From: Prochlorococcus sp. AG-449-J16
GTDB taxonomy: Bacteria > Cyanobacteriota > Cyanobacteriia > PCC-6307 > Cyanobiaceae
NCBI GenBank assembly: GCA_003209565.1
Contig: QCQK01000009.1
Span: 1 to 49,735 of the forward strand
DNA length: 49,735 nt
Reading direction: 5' to 3'
Shown here: positions 41,331 through 49,735 of the stretch, piece by piece
How positions within the stretch are numbered: position 1 is the stretch's first letter
Layout of the letters: the number at the start of each line of letters is the position of its first letter
Position numbers and translations under genes: made by a program
The notes under the pieces: generated by a model
The model's database searches: none
What the model was told of the DNA's origin: nothing
Seen by the model: the letters and a program-made list of their open reading frames with translations, nothing else

Positions 41331-43388
41331 TTAGTTGATTTCAGAGCTTGAAAAAGTATCTGAATTATTAATAGTTTGCGTCAATAATTCATCTTTATCA
41401 GTTTGTGCCAATGCTAAGTCAAACCAAAACGTTGTTCCAACTCCCAATTCGCTAGCCATACGAATTTCCCCTCCATGTTTTTCAATTATCCCTCTCACTA
41501 TGGATAAACCTAAACCGGTTCCTTGCTCAGTATGAACGGAATTTTCTACTCTATAAAAACGGTCAAATATCTTTTCTTGATCTGCTTGAGATATCCCTGA
41601 CCCTGTATCAGCAATCTCAATTCTAACTTTTGGCAATGGTGAAACTAATTCACATTGGGGAGCCCCATCATCTCTATTATTTGGAGGAAAAGCAGGACAG
41701 GTATCTGGCCAGGTATAGGCCCTAATCATTAAATTGCTATTTTTTGGACTAAATTTCAATCCATTACCAAGCAAATTATCAAAGACTTGTAGCAGTAAAT
41801 CAAAATTTCCAAGAATTGAAGGAATAGTTTCTTCTATGTCATGAGCTAATGAAACATTTTTTTCTGTAGCATTAAGTCTGTAATTCCTGAGAGTCTGTTC
41901 TATCGCAGGCTTTACATCCATTTCTTCAAGTTGAATTATTTTACCTGACTCTAATCTTGATAAATCAAGTACATCATTAACAAGTCTGGTGAGTCTATCA
42001 GTCTCTGAATTTGCGATACCCAGAAACTCGAGTTGTTCTTCATTAGAAAGCTGATCTTTTAAATCATGTAAGGTCTCTACGTAACTTTTAATGTTAAAAA
42101 GAGGAGTCCTTAATTCATGCGAAACATTACTTATAAATCTGTTTTGTGCCGCATTTAGTTCTACCTCTCTGGTTAGATCTTGAATTGTGACGGCAATTCC
42201 TTTTAATTCAACTCTGTTTGTATCTAATACTGCCTGTAAGACGATTCTTAAGGTTCTAGATGGTTCTCCTAAGCTAAATCTTAAATCATCTTTCTCTTTT
42301 TCTCTGTTTAAAATTGATTCAATATTTGTATGTAAATCATTACTTAAAATTTCGGGTATTTCATTTAAAAAATATTTTCCCTCTAATAATCTTCCTTCCC
42401 AACGGAATAATCTTTTTGCTGTTGGATTAGTAAGTACAATTTTCCCCTGTGAATCTAATAATATTGCTCCATCAGCCATAGTAGCTATTAGTGATTGCTG
42501 CTTTATTTGAGCAGCTTTCAGTTCTTCAATATTTGCTTCATCATAATTTTCTAACTGAGTAGCCATTCGGTTAAATCCATTTAAAAGTTCTCCTAGATCG
42601 CCTTTCATAGGTAAAGAAATTCTGGATTTAAAGTTCCCTTTTGAAATTTCCCTAACACCCCTTACTAATTCCCTTACAGGTCTAGTAATTGTTAGCGCAT
42701 TGAATACCGCACCAAGAATTACTAAAACCCAAATAGAAATAAAAACTGCTATCGTAACTTCCCTCGTTAGTGCTGCACTAGCTAAAGCTTTTTTGTTAGG
42801 TGTAACACCTAGGGCTAAAGTTCCAAGATACTTGCCTTTCCAGAGCATTGGGACAAATACATCTGTTACCTGACCCTGAGGTGTAGTATGTTGTCTGACT
42901 AGTGGAAATTGAGGCCTTTTCTTTAATTCTGATGGTAGTTTTAATCTTCTTGTGAGTTGGAACTGACTATCTGAACTTGTTGGAGTAGCACTAATAGGTA
43001 TTCCAAGTTGAACTATGTCTTCAGCATCAGTAAAAAATATGTAACGTAGATTTCGACTTGATCTCCAAAACTTTTCAGCTACATTTGAAATTTCTTTTTT
43101 TTGGTTATTCGCAACTAATTCTGTGACATTTCCAGATAATAATAAACCAAGATCTCGAGCATATCTTGTATCATTCATTCCAGCATCCCTTTGAATACTA
43201 TTAAGTGCAAAAAACGTTATTCCTGTCATTAAGAGACTTACAACTAAAGTTGCGATTGCCAACAATTTTGTTCTTAGACTAAATCCGCTCCACCAAGAAA
43301 TGATTCTATTAATCAAAAAGTTATTATTGATATCTTCATTTTCGGCAATATCATATACTTTAGTATCTCTATTATTGGTATCTCCCAT
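41331..43388 (-). CDS. nblS: Sensor histidine kinase NblS (Hik33/DspA type)
   Basis: 685 residues. TM1 (about 41-60) and TM2 (about 207-229) flank an extracytoplasmic domain (about 65-205). HAMP follows (TRPVRELVRGVREISKGNF). A PAS domain covers about 295-400 (GAILLDSQGKIVLTNPTAKR), then HisKA with FISNVSHELRTPLFNIKSY and an HATPase with NLLGNGLKF, IADTGSGIS and GTGLGLSIVRGIIEKHGGEI. In Synechococcus, NblS phosphorylates RpaB and regulates light and stress genes including hli. The architecture matches exactly. It is 4 bases from purD's stop-to-start junction, and probably in its own or a shared minus-strand transcript. Confidence 0.93.
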   Translation of the reverse strand: MGDTNNRDTKVYDIAENEDINNNFLINRIISWWSGFSLRTKLLAIATLVVSLLMTGITFFALNSIQRDAGMNDTRYARDLGLLLSGNVTELVANNQKKEISNVAEKFWRSSRNLRYIFFTDAEDIVQLGIPISATPTSSDSQFQLTRRLKLPSELKKRPQFPLVRQHTTPQGQVTDVFVPMLWKGKYLGTLALGVTPNKKALASAALTREVTIAVFISIWVLVILGAVFNALTITRPVRELVRGVREISKGNFKSRISLPMKGDLGELLNGFNRMATQLENYDEANIEELKAAQIKQQSLIATMADGAILLDSQGKIVLTNPTAKRLFRWEGRLLEGKYFLNEIPEILSNDLHTNIESILNREKEKDDLRFSLGEPSRTLRIVLQAVLDTNRVELKGIAVTIQDLTREVELNAAQNRFISNVSHELRTPLFNIKSYVETLHDLKDQLSNEEQLEFLGIANSETDRLTRLVNDVLDLSRLESGKIIQLEEMDVKPAIEQTLRNYRLNATEKNVSLAHDIEETIPSILGNFDLLLQVFDNLLGNGLKFSPKNSNLMIRAYTWPDTCPAFPPNNRDDGAPQCELVSPLPKVRIEIADTGSGISQADQEKIFDRFYRVENSVHTEQGTGLGLSIVRGIIEKHGGEIRMASELGVGTTFWFDLALAQTDKDELLTQTINNSDTFSSSEIN

Positions 43389-43392
43389 AAGT

Positions 43393-44724
43393 TTAATTCT
43401 CCTTAGAAGGACTTTTTCTCACTTGATGACCTATATCATTTCTAAAGTAAATACCTTCAAATTTTATTTGTTTTAAATTTTCGTATACTTTTTCAAAAAC
43501 CATATCATAATCCTTATCTTGACAAACAATACTTAAAACCCTGCCCCCATCAGTTAATAATTCCCCATCTAAACTTAAAGAAGTCCCAGAGTCGAAAATT
43601 TGACAATCATCTGATTCAATATTTCCTATTTTTATTGGAAAGCCAGTTTTATATGCATTAGGGTAACCTCTGGAGGTTGCTATCACACAACCACTAACTT
43701 TACCGGAAGTGTCTATTTTTTCGTCACCAGTTAGATTTCCCATTGAACATTTTTCTAAAAGAAATACAAAATTTTGATCCATTAAGGGCATTATTGTTTG
43801 ACATTCTGGATCCCCAAACCTGCAATTATATTCTATAACTTTAGGTCCAGATTCTGTGATCATTAATCCAAAATAAATTACTCCTCTATAGTTGATATTT
43901 TGTTTATTTAGTTGATCTATTGTTGGTTCAATTATTTCTTTAATGATTCTGTCAAGGTAATCTTTTGTTAATAATGGAGCTGGAGAATAAGCTCCCATAC
44001 CTCCTGTATTAGGCCCTTTATCTCCCTCATTTAGGCGTTTGTGATCTTGTGCTGTTGGAAGGAGTACGTATTTATTGCCATCACATAGAGCAAAAACTGA
44101 AACTTCCGGACCCTGAATTTTTTCCTCAAGTACTACTACATTGCCAGAGTCACCAAATTTACCATTGAAGATGGATTCTGCTGCTCTAGAACATTCATCT
44201 TTTGAATTAGGTACAAAAACACCTTTACCTGAAGCCAGACCATCCGCTTTTACTACCAGTGGCCTCGATGATGAATGGATTATTTCATTAGCTTCTTCTA
44301 GAGAATTTACTTTCCAAAAATTTGCTGTTGGAATATTTGCATTTTGCATAAATTCCTTCGCCCAAGATTTGCTATATTCCAATTTTGCTCCATCTTTACC
44401 AGGACCGAATACTTTAAAGTGTTTTTTTCGGAGAAAATCTGCTAATCCATCGGCTAAAGGTATTTCTGGGCCTATTACTATTAAATCTATTTTTAAAATA
44501 TTAAGCTTTTCGACTAATTCATCTTTGTTATTTATGTCAATTTTTAATCTTACACATTTTTTTATTCTTTCTGATCCTGCGTTGCCAGGGATTAAATAAA
44601 CTTTTTTGACTAATTCATTTTTTTGAATAACCCAAGCTAGAGAGTTTTCTCTACCGCCATTTCCAATTATTAAAATATTTTCTAATCTAATTAAGCTTTT
44701 AGAATTTATTGAATTAATACTCAT
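43393..44724 (-). CDS. purD: Phosphoribosylamine-glycine ligase
   Basis: Makes GAR from phosphoribosylamine, glycine and ATP (purine step 2). 443 residues. N-terminal LIIGNGGRENSLAWVI and VYLIPGNAGSERIKK, the ATP-grasp domain with VKADGLASGKGVFVPN (about 159-174), QDHKRLNEGDKGPNTGGMGA and VIEYNCRFGDPECQTI. The last helices close with RVLSIVCQDKDYDM. It lies directly upstream of nblS (4 bases) and divergent from purC by 136 bases. Confidence 0.95.
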   Translation of the reverse strand: MSINSINSKSLIRLENILIIGNGGRENSLAWVIQKNELVKKVYLIPGNAGSERIKKCVRLKIDINNKDELVEKLNILKIDLIVIGPEIPLADGLADFLRKKHFKVFGPGKDGAKLEYSKSWAKEFMQNANIPTANFWKVNSLEEANEIIHSSSRPLVVKADGLASGKGVFVPNSKDECSRAAESIFNGKFGDSGNVVVLEEKIQGPEVSVFALCDGNKYVLLPTAQDHKRLNEGDKGPNTGGMGAYSPAPLLTKDYLDRIIKEIIEPTIDQLNKQNINYRGVIYFGLMITESGPKVIEYNCRFGDPECQTIMPLMDQNFVFLLEKCSMGNLTGDEKIDTSGKVSGCVIATSRGYPNAYKTGFPIKIGNIESDDCQIFDSGTSLSLDGELLTDGGRVLSIVCQDKDYDMVFEKVYENLKQIKFEGIYFRNDIGHQVRKSPSKEN

Positions 44725-44860
44725 AAATTTGTTTTTTTAGGTTATGAGGTTTTGATGAATAATCAGTTAAAATGAAATAAACTATTTCGAAAAGTTGATT
44801 CCTAATAAATATGTTAATTACAAATAGCTATTTTAGTAATCAAAGGAGTTCGTAAATTTA

Positions 44861-45613
44861 ATGAATAATAAATATAAATTGATTTATGAAGGTAAAGCAA
44901 AAAAAGTTTTTTCACATGATGATGTAGATAAAGTAATAATAGAATTCAAAGATGATACTACGGCTTTTAATTCTTTGAAAAAAGCTAAATTTGAAGGAAA
45001 GGGAAAATTGAATTGTCTAATAAGTGCAAGAATTTTTAAATTACTTTTAGATAATAATATTCCAACTCATTTTCTTGAACTTAAAAACGAAAATACAATG
45101 ATTGCTAAAAAAATAAAAGTAATCCCTTTAGAGATTGTTTTGAGAAATATTGCATATGGATCCTTATGTAAACAAACGACTATAAAAAAGGCTACTGTTC
45201 TGGCAAAACCATTAGTTGATATTTATCTTAAAAATGATGAACTTAACGATCCGTTGATTACAAAAGATAGAATTGAATTAATGAATATAATTAGTTCTAA
45301 AGATTTAAATTTAATAATAGATTTAACTTTAAAAATTAATGAAATCTTAAAAAGTTTTTTCAAAAATATTAAGCTTGAACTTGTAGATTTCAAATTAGAA
45401 TTTGGATATGATACGAAAAATAATATGCTTCTTGGAGATGAAATAAGTCCTGATAATTGCAGATTGTGGGATCTAAATCAGAAAAATGATACAATTGTAA
45501 GTCTAGATAAAGATAGATTTAGAAATGATTTAGGTGGTTTAATTGAAGCTTATAGTGAAATCAATCGAAGAATTAATGATTTCATTTCAATTGATTCTAA
45601 CAATGATGCTTAA
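44861..45613 (+). CDS. purC: SAICAR synthetase
   Basis: Couples CAIR with aspartate and ATP in purine synthesis. 250 residues. N-terminal LIYEGKAKKVFSHDD, DDTTAFNSLKKAKFEGKGKL (residues about 28-47), IPLEIVLRNIAYGSLCKQ and the signature VDFKLEFGYD with LGDEISPDNCRLWD (about 190-204). A purine-rich AAAGGAG lies 13 bases before the ATG, a good ribosome site. Divergent from purD, so the pair might be co-regulated. Confidence 0.95.
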   Translation: MNNKYKLIYEGKAKKVFSHDDVDKVIIEFKDDTTAFNSLKKAKFEGKGKLNCLISARIFKLLLDNNIPTHFLELKNENTMIAKKIKVIPLEIVLRNIAYGSLCKQTTIKKATVLAKPLVDIYLKNDELNDPLITKDRIELMNIISSKDLNLIIDLTLKINEILKSFFKNIKLELVDFKLEFGYDTKNNMLLGDEISPDNCRLWDLNQKNDTIVSLDKDRFRNDLGGLIEAYSEINRRINDFISIDSNNDA

Positions 45614-45635
45614 TTGATTTTAAATCAAAAATACT

Positions 45636-47768
45636 ATGCAAAAAAAATTTTTAAAATTTAGAAAGGTATTCACAAATATTGCTTGCTCACCTTTGATTTT
45701 AATATCAAATAATTCGGAATTAGCGGCTAAGTATTTGCCAAAAGATTTTGAGAAATCAATCACTACTTTAGAAACTAATAACATTAAAAATCAATTTTTG
45801 AAGGGGTTTGATAATAAACAAGAGAAAAATTACTTAATTGCAGAAAACAAAAAAAATATAAATCAAGAAAGTGTTCTTATCTCAGAAATAATAATTAAAG
45901 GTTGGGAAGATCATCCTGAAGGTAGAAAACTTGAGTTGGCTGCATATGACTCTATGAGCATAAAACCAGGAAGTATTGTTGATAATCAAATTTTAAATAA
46001 AGACCTTAATTCAATTTATGCTAGTGGTTGGTTTTCAGGAGTCAAAATTCAGTCTCAAGATGGGCCATTAGGAGTGAGGCTAATTGTAAATGTAGTTCCT
46101 AATCCAATTTTGAAGAAAGTTGAACTTCAACCAAAAAACTCTGTAATCTCAAGTGAGTATGTAGATAGTATTTTTAATAATTTTTATGGCACAACTCTAA
46201 ATCTAAAAGAACTACAAAATAAGATCGGCATAATAAAAAAGCGTTATGAAAGTGAAGGTTACTCTTTAGCTAGAATTAGTGGACCAGAAAGAATCAGTGA
46301 AGACGGGATATTAACATTAAATGTTTCTGAGGGCATAATTTCTGATGTGAAGTTAAGATTCCCAGGATCTGATGGGGAATCTTTTGTTGACGGAAAACCT
46401 AGGAAAGGTAAAACAAAAGATTGGGTCATAAAAAGAGAGCTGAAATCACAACCTGGCACTATATTTAATAGAAAAATTCTAGAAGCTGATATCAGTCGAC
46501 TATATGCCACATCATTATTTGATGATGTCAAGGTTTCACTGGGGCCTGACAATTCGAATCCTGGTAAAGTCATAATCTTTTTAGATTTGAGCGAGCAAAG
46601 AACAGGATCATTAACGGGTGGCCTTGGTTATAGTAATAGTTCAGGCATCTTTGCCTCAATTGGTTTACAAGAAACAAATGCACTAGGAAGAGCATGGTCT
46701 TCTAGTCTCAATCTGAATTTTGGTGAATATTCAACTACTTATAATTTTTCTTTATATGATCCATGGATTAAGGGGGATAAGCATAAGACCTCTTTTAGAA
46801 CTAATGTATTCCTAAGCAGGGATTATCCTCAAGAATTTAGAAGCGAAGGTAATGGAAAAATATATGCAGTGAATGATACGAATTCCAATAGTTCAGATTC
46901 ATTCTCTTCAATTATTTTGGAAAAAACTGGAGGTGGTTTTTCTTTCTCTAGACCTCTGAATGGCGGCGATCCATTTAAAGCTTCTAAATGGAGGGTTCTT
47001 GGAGGGATGAATTTTAAAAGAGTAAGAATGATCGATAGTAGCGGCAATAGCAAGCCATATGGAGATATGACCCCCACAAAGGGAAATATTAATGAAATAA
47101 TTTGTATTGGATATACAGCTTCAGATGGCTCTTGTCCAGATGAAAACACACTAGTAAGCTTTATCGCTAGTACAACTAGGAATAATCTGGATAATTCTAT
47201 TAACCCAACATCAGGTAATAAACTTAAGTTAGGAAGCGAGCAATTTATTCCATTAGGTGAAAATTCACCAACTTTTAATCGAGTGAATGCCTCATATGCA
47301 TTTTTCATTCCCACGAGGTTAATAAATTTAACAAAAGGATGTAAGTCAAGTAATCCTTCCAGCGATGATTGTTCTCAAGCTATTGGTTTTCAATTAAAGG
47401 GTGGAACAATTTTTGGGGAATTGCCCCCTTATGAAGCTTTTTGCATGGGAGGCACCTCATCGGTAAGAGGATGGTCATCTTGCGACCTTGCTGTAAGCAA
47501 AACCTTTGTTGAGGGAACTGCGGAATATAGATTTCCTATATGGAGGATGATTTCAGGTGCTTTATTTGCCGATGCTGGGAGTGATTTAGGCTCACAAGAT
47601 GATGTTCCAGGAAAACCAGGCAAATTATTGAAAAAATCAGGTTCAGGTTTTTCTGTAGGTGGAGGAATAGGTGTTAAAACTCCAATTGGGCCATTGCGAT
47701 TAGACGTTGCTAGTAAAGACTTTAGTGGTGATTATAGATATACCCTCGGGGTGGGATGGAAGTTTTAA
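45636..47768 (+). CDS. bamA: Outer-membrane assembly protein BamA/Omp85
   Basis: Inserts beta-barrel proteins into the outer membrane. 710 residues. An N-terminal signal/anchor is weak (residues about 1-30). Three POTRA domains follow (about 85-340: ISEIIIKGWEDHPEGRKLEL, IIKKRYESEGYSLARISGPE, then VIKRELKSQPGTIFNRK). The C-terminal barrel (about 360-710) has GLGYSNSSGIFASIGLQETN, the FCMGGTSSVRGWSSCDLA signature and a terminal aromatic, GVGWKF. Three rather than five POTRAs is usual for cyanobacterial Omp85. It starts an envelope operon (lpxC directly follows with no gap). Confidence 0.92.
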   Translation: MQKKFLKFRKVFTNIACSPLILISNNSELAAKYLPKDFEKSITTLETNNIKNQFLKGFDNKQEKNYLIAENKKNINQESVLISEIIIKGWEDHPEGRKLELAAYDSMSIKPGSIVDNQILNKDLNSIYASGWFSGVKIQSQDGPLGVRLIVNVVPNPILKKVELQPKNSVISSEYVDSIFNNFYGTTLNLKELQNKIGIIKKRYESEGYSLARISGPERISEDGILTLNVSEGIISDVKLRFPGSDGESFVDGKPRKGKTKDWVIKRELKSQPGTIFNRKILEADISRLYATSLFDDVKVSLGPDNSNPGKVIIFLDLSEQRTGSLTGGLGYSNSSGIFASIGLQETNALGRAWSSSLNLNFGEYSTTYNFSLYDPWIKGDKHKTSFRTNVFLSRDYPQEFRSEGNGKIYAVNDTNSNSSDSFSSIILEKTGGGFSFSRPLNGGDPFKASKWRVLGGMNFKRVRMIDSSGNSKPYGDMTPTKGNINEIICIGYTASDGSCPDENTLVSFIASTTRNNLDNSINPTSGNKLKLGSEQFIPLGENSPTFNRVNASYAFFIPTRLINLTKGCKSSNPSSDDCSQAIGFQLKGGTIFGELPPYEAFCMGGTSSVRGWSSCDLAVSKTFVEGTAEYRFPIWRMISGALFADAGSDLGSQDDVPGKPGKLLKKSGSGFSVGGGIGVKTPIGPLRLDVASKDFSGDYRYTLGVGWKF

Positions 47769-48605
47769 GTGTTTGCTTGGCCAACTAATTATGACTCTTG
47801 CTACACCCTCGCTGGTGACATAATAAAAGAAGGTATAGGGCTACATAGTGGGGAAAAAACAAGAGTTAGAATTTCTCCTTTTGAAAAAGAAGGATATTTT
47901 GTGTCTTTTGCAGATAAGCCTAATGAAGTTTTTAAATTAGATCAAAATTTAATTGGAAGTACTATGTTATGTACCGCCGTTAAGTTGGGTAAAAGAAATT
48001 TATATACTATTGAACATTTATTATCTTCAATGGCTGGGTGTGGGTTGAGCTATATTCATATTGAAGTTGATGGGAAAGAGATTCCGCTTTTAGATGGCTC
48101 GGCAATCCAATGGGTTAGAGAGTTTGAAGGAGTAGGGATAAAAAAGGCAGCTAAACCAGATAATTTTTTTAGAGAGATCAATAAATCAATAATTTTAAAT
48201 AAAGAAGACTCAGTTATAGCAGCAATTCCTTCTGAAAAAACTACAATTATATCTACCATAAATTTTTCCTATAAAGCAATTGGAAATCAAACTTTTGTTA
48301 TTGATTTAAATCCGAAAAGTTTCGTTGAAAGGATTGCTCCAGCACGAACATTTGGTTTCAAGGATCAATTTCAAGAGTTAAGTGAACTTGGATTAATCAA
48401 AGGAGGAAGCCTAGATAATGCTCTTGTTTGTGATGGAGATGAGTGGGTTAATCCGCCATTAAGATTTAGTAATGAACCAATAAGACATAAAATTTTGGAC
48501 CTTATTGGGGACTTGGCTTTGGTAGGGTTACCTAAGGCTCAAATTTTAGTTTATAAAGGATCACATTCTTTAAATGCTCTATTGGCCTCTTCGCTAAAAA
48601 ATTAA
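47769..48605 (+). CDS. lpxC: UDP-3-O-acyl-N-acetylglucosamine deacetylase
   Basis: Zinc amidase of lipid A synthesis, the committed step. 278 residues, GTG start directly after the bamA stop. Motifs: GDIIKEGIGLHSGEKTRVRI, YTIEHLLSSMAGCGLSYI (zinc His near residue 84), IPLLDGSAIQWV, ARTFGFKDQFQEL, and PIRHKILDLIGDLAL (His and Asp of the zinc site near 236-240). The coupling with bamA, fabZ and lpxA is the usual cyanobacterial order. Confidence 0.95.
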   Translation: MFAWPTNYDSCYTLAGDIIKEGIGLHSGEKTRVRISPFEKEGYFVSFADKPNEVFKLDQNLIGSTMLCTAVKLGKRNLYTIEHLLSSMAGCGLSYIHIEVDGKEIPLLDGSAIQWVREFEGVGIKKAAKPDNFFREINKSIILNKEDSVIAAIPSEKTTIISTINFSYKAIGNQTFVIDLNPKSFVERIAPARTFGFKDQFQELSELGLIKGGSLDNALVCDGDEWVNPPLRFSNEPIRHKILDLIGDLALVGLPKAQILVYKGSHSLNALLASSLKN

Positions 48606-48622
48606 CTTCATTTTAAATTGTT

Positions 48623-49081
48623 TTGGAAAAGAAATTATCCAGTGCTAATAATCAACTCTCATCTGAGAAAATACTAGGTTTATTACCTCACAGATATCCT
48701 TTCGCGCTTGTAGATAAAGTGATAGAGAATATTCCTGGTGAGCGAGCGGTTGCAATAAAAAATGTAACTTTAAATGAGCCTCAATTTCAAGGACACTTTC
48801 CAGAAAGACCTTTAATGCCTGGAGTTCTTATTGTTGAATCAATGGCTCAAGTTGGGGGGATAATTGTAACGCAAATGCCAGATCTCCCAAAAGGACTTTT
48901 CGTTTTTGCGGGAATTAATAATGTTAAATTTAGAAAACCTGTTGTACCTGGAGATCAATTAATAATTTCTTGTGAGTTATTGAGTATTAAAAGACAAAGA
49001 TTTGGCAAGGTTAAAGGTGAGGCACACGTTGATGGGAAGTTAGTTTGTGCCGGAGAATTAATGTTCTCATTAGTTGATTAG
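48623..49081 (+). CDS. fabZ: 3-hydroxyacyl-ACP dehydratase
   Basis: Dehydrates 3-hydroxyacyl-ACP in fatty-acid synthesis and competes with LpxA for hydroxymyristoyl-ACP. 152 residues. TTG start. [19 protein letters not shown] (residues about 17-35), the active-site segment [20 protein letters not shown] (about 57-76), [19 protein letters not shown]. It lies 17 bases after lpxC and 4 bases before lpxA, clearly in one operon. Confidence 0.95.
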   Translation: MEKKLSSANNQLSSEKILGLLPHRYPFALVDKVIENIPGERAVAIKNVTLNEPQFQGHFPERPLMPGVLIVESMAQVGGIIVTQMPDLPKGLFVFAGINNVKFRKPVVPGDQLIISCELLSIKRQRFGKVKGEAHVDGKLVCAGELMFSLVD

Positions 49082-49085
49082 AGAT

Positions 49086-49735
49086 ATGGATAATAAAAAA
49101 ACTAAATTAAATTCAAGTTTTAGTGGTGCAAAAGTGCACCCAAATGCCTATGTTGACCCCAGTGCTGTATTACACGATGGGGTCAATATCTCCCAAGGAG
49201 CCATAATCGGTCCAAATGTGGTAATTGGTGAAGGAACTGAAATAGGACCGAATGCTGTTATCACAGGACGAACTCAACTTGGTATAAACAATAAAGTGTT
49301 CCCAAATGTTTTTATTGGCCTTGATCCTCAAGATCTTAAATATAAAGGAGCTTCTACTGAAGTAATTATTGGAAATAATAATACTTTTAGAGAATGCGTA
49401 ACTATTAATAAGGCTACTTATGAAGGAGAACAAACTATTATTGGCAATAATAATTTGTTGATGGCTTACACTCATATAGGCCACAATTGTGTACTGGGGG
49501 ATGGGATAGTCTTATCTAATAGTGTGCAAGTTGCAGGACATGTAAAGATTGAAGATAAAGCTATTATTGGCGGTTGTTTAGGTATTCATCAATTTGTACA
49601 TATTGGATATTTAGCAATGATTGGAGGAATGACTAGAGTGGATAGAGATGTTCCTCCTTTTTGTTTGGCCGAAGGGCATCCAGGAAGATTGAGAGGTTTG
49701 AACAGGATTGGAATTAAGAGAAGTGGTTTAATAGA
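49086..49735 (+). CDS. lpxA: UDP-GlcNAc O-acyltransferase LpxA, cut off by window end
   Basis: First enzyme of lipid A synthesis. 216 codons are visible from ATG 49086; the C-terminal part lies outside the window. Hexapeptide repeats start at VHPNAYVDPSAVLHDGVNIS, and INKATYEGEQTIIGNNNLLM with AYTHIGHNCVLGDG carries the catalytic histidine region. The HQFVHIGYLAMIGGMTRV segment and PFCLAEGHPGRLRGLNRIG fit the C-terminal approach of LpxA. It follows fabZ by 4 bases. Confidence 0.95.
   Translation, partial: MDNKKTKLNSSFSGAKVHPNAYVDPSAVLHDGVNISQGAIIGPNVVIGEGTEIGPNAVITGRTQLGINNKVFPNVFIGLDPQDLKYKGASTEVIIGNNNTFRECVTINKATYEGEQTIIGNNNLLMAYTHIGHNCVLGDGIVLSNSVQVAGHVKIEDKAIIGGCLGIHQFVHIGYLAMIGGMTRVDRDVPPFCLAEGHPGRLRGLNRIGIKRSGLI

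Noticed and set aside
49170..49484. Minus-strand frame at the right end
   Set aside because: It is antisense to lpxA, whose hexapeptide repeats are evident on the plus strand.
1..49735. Search for CRISPR arrays, insertion sequences, integrases and attachment sites
   Set aside because: No spaced direct repeats, transposase or integrase motifs were seen. The one tRNA gene shows no duplicated 3' end nearby.

Overview
This window is almost certainly a chromosomal segment of a high-light-adapted Prochlorococcus. It is very AT-rich and tightly packed. It holds kaiB and kaiC without kaiA, an NblS-type sensor kinase, three high-light-inducible (Hli) genes, two fatty-acid desaturases, a plant-type ferredoxin, and Gram-negative envelope genes (bamA, lpxC, fabZ, lpxA). 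Clade assignment within the high-light group is inference. I saw no insertion sequence, integrase, CRISPR array or rRNA gene. The only tRNA found is tRNA-Val(GAC).

Region 1 (about 1-17 kb) is accessory-like. It contains many very short genes (30-70 codons, often one membrane helix or a few cysteines) interspersed with DoxX, DUF1543, LptF/G, DUF938, DUF805, cupin and EamA genes, two desaturases and the hli genes. Most of the unexplained structure is here: hairpins, a possible small RNA, an orphan terminator, a frameshifted gene, and a promoter block shared by two hli loci.

Region 2 (about 17-30.5 kb) is mixed. It has an HI0933-type flavoprotein, a GAF protein with a cysteine tail, DUF2214, DUF1643, pirin, murD and a short-chain dehydrogenase. 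A divergent pair follows: a stripped-down NAD+-ligase-like adenylation domain and a photolyase-like protein whose domains look circularly permuted. Then come DoxX, a PPOX flavoprotein, DUF1295, tRNA-Val and an S4 protein.

Region 3 (about 30.5-49.7 kb) is core genome: serA-prmA, petF, a lumenal pentapeptide protein, RNase Z, SpoIID, truB, rpmA-rplU, kaiBC, nblS, purD, purC, then bamA-lpxC-fabZ-lpxA. The last gene runs off the window.

Functional links: KaiB/KaiC give a KaiA-less timing system. NblS is known in other cyanobacteria to act through RpaB on HLR1 sites at hli promoters, and both hli loci here carry an HLR1-like half-site. The bam/lpx run builds the outer membrane. Many convergent pairs overlap by a few bases at their stop codons, consistent with genome streamlining. 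All domain calls come from reading motifs by eye; no database search was run.
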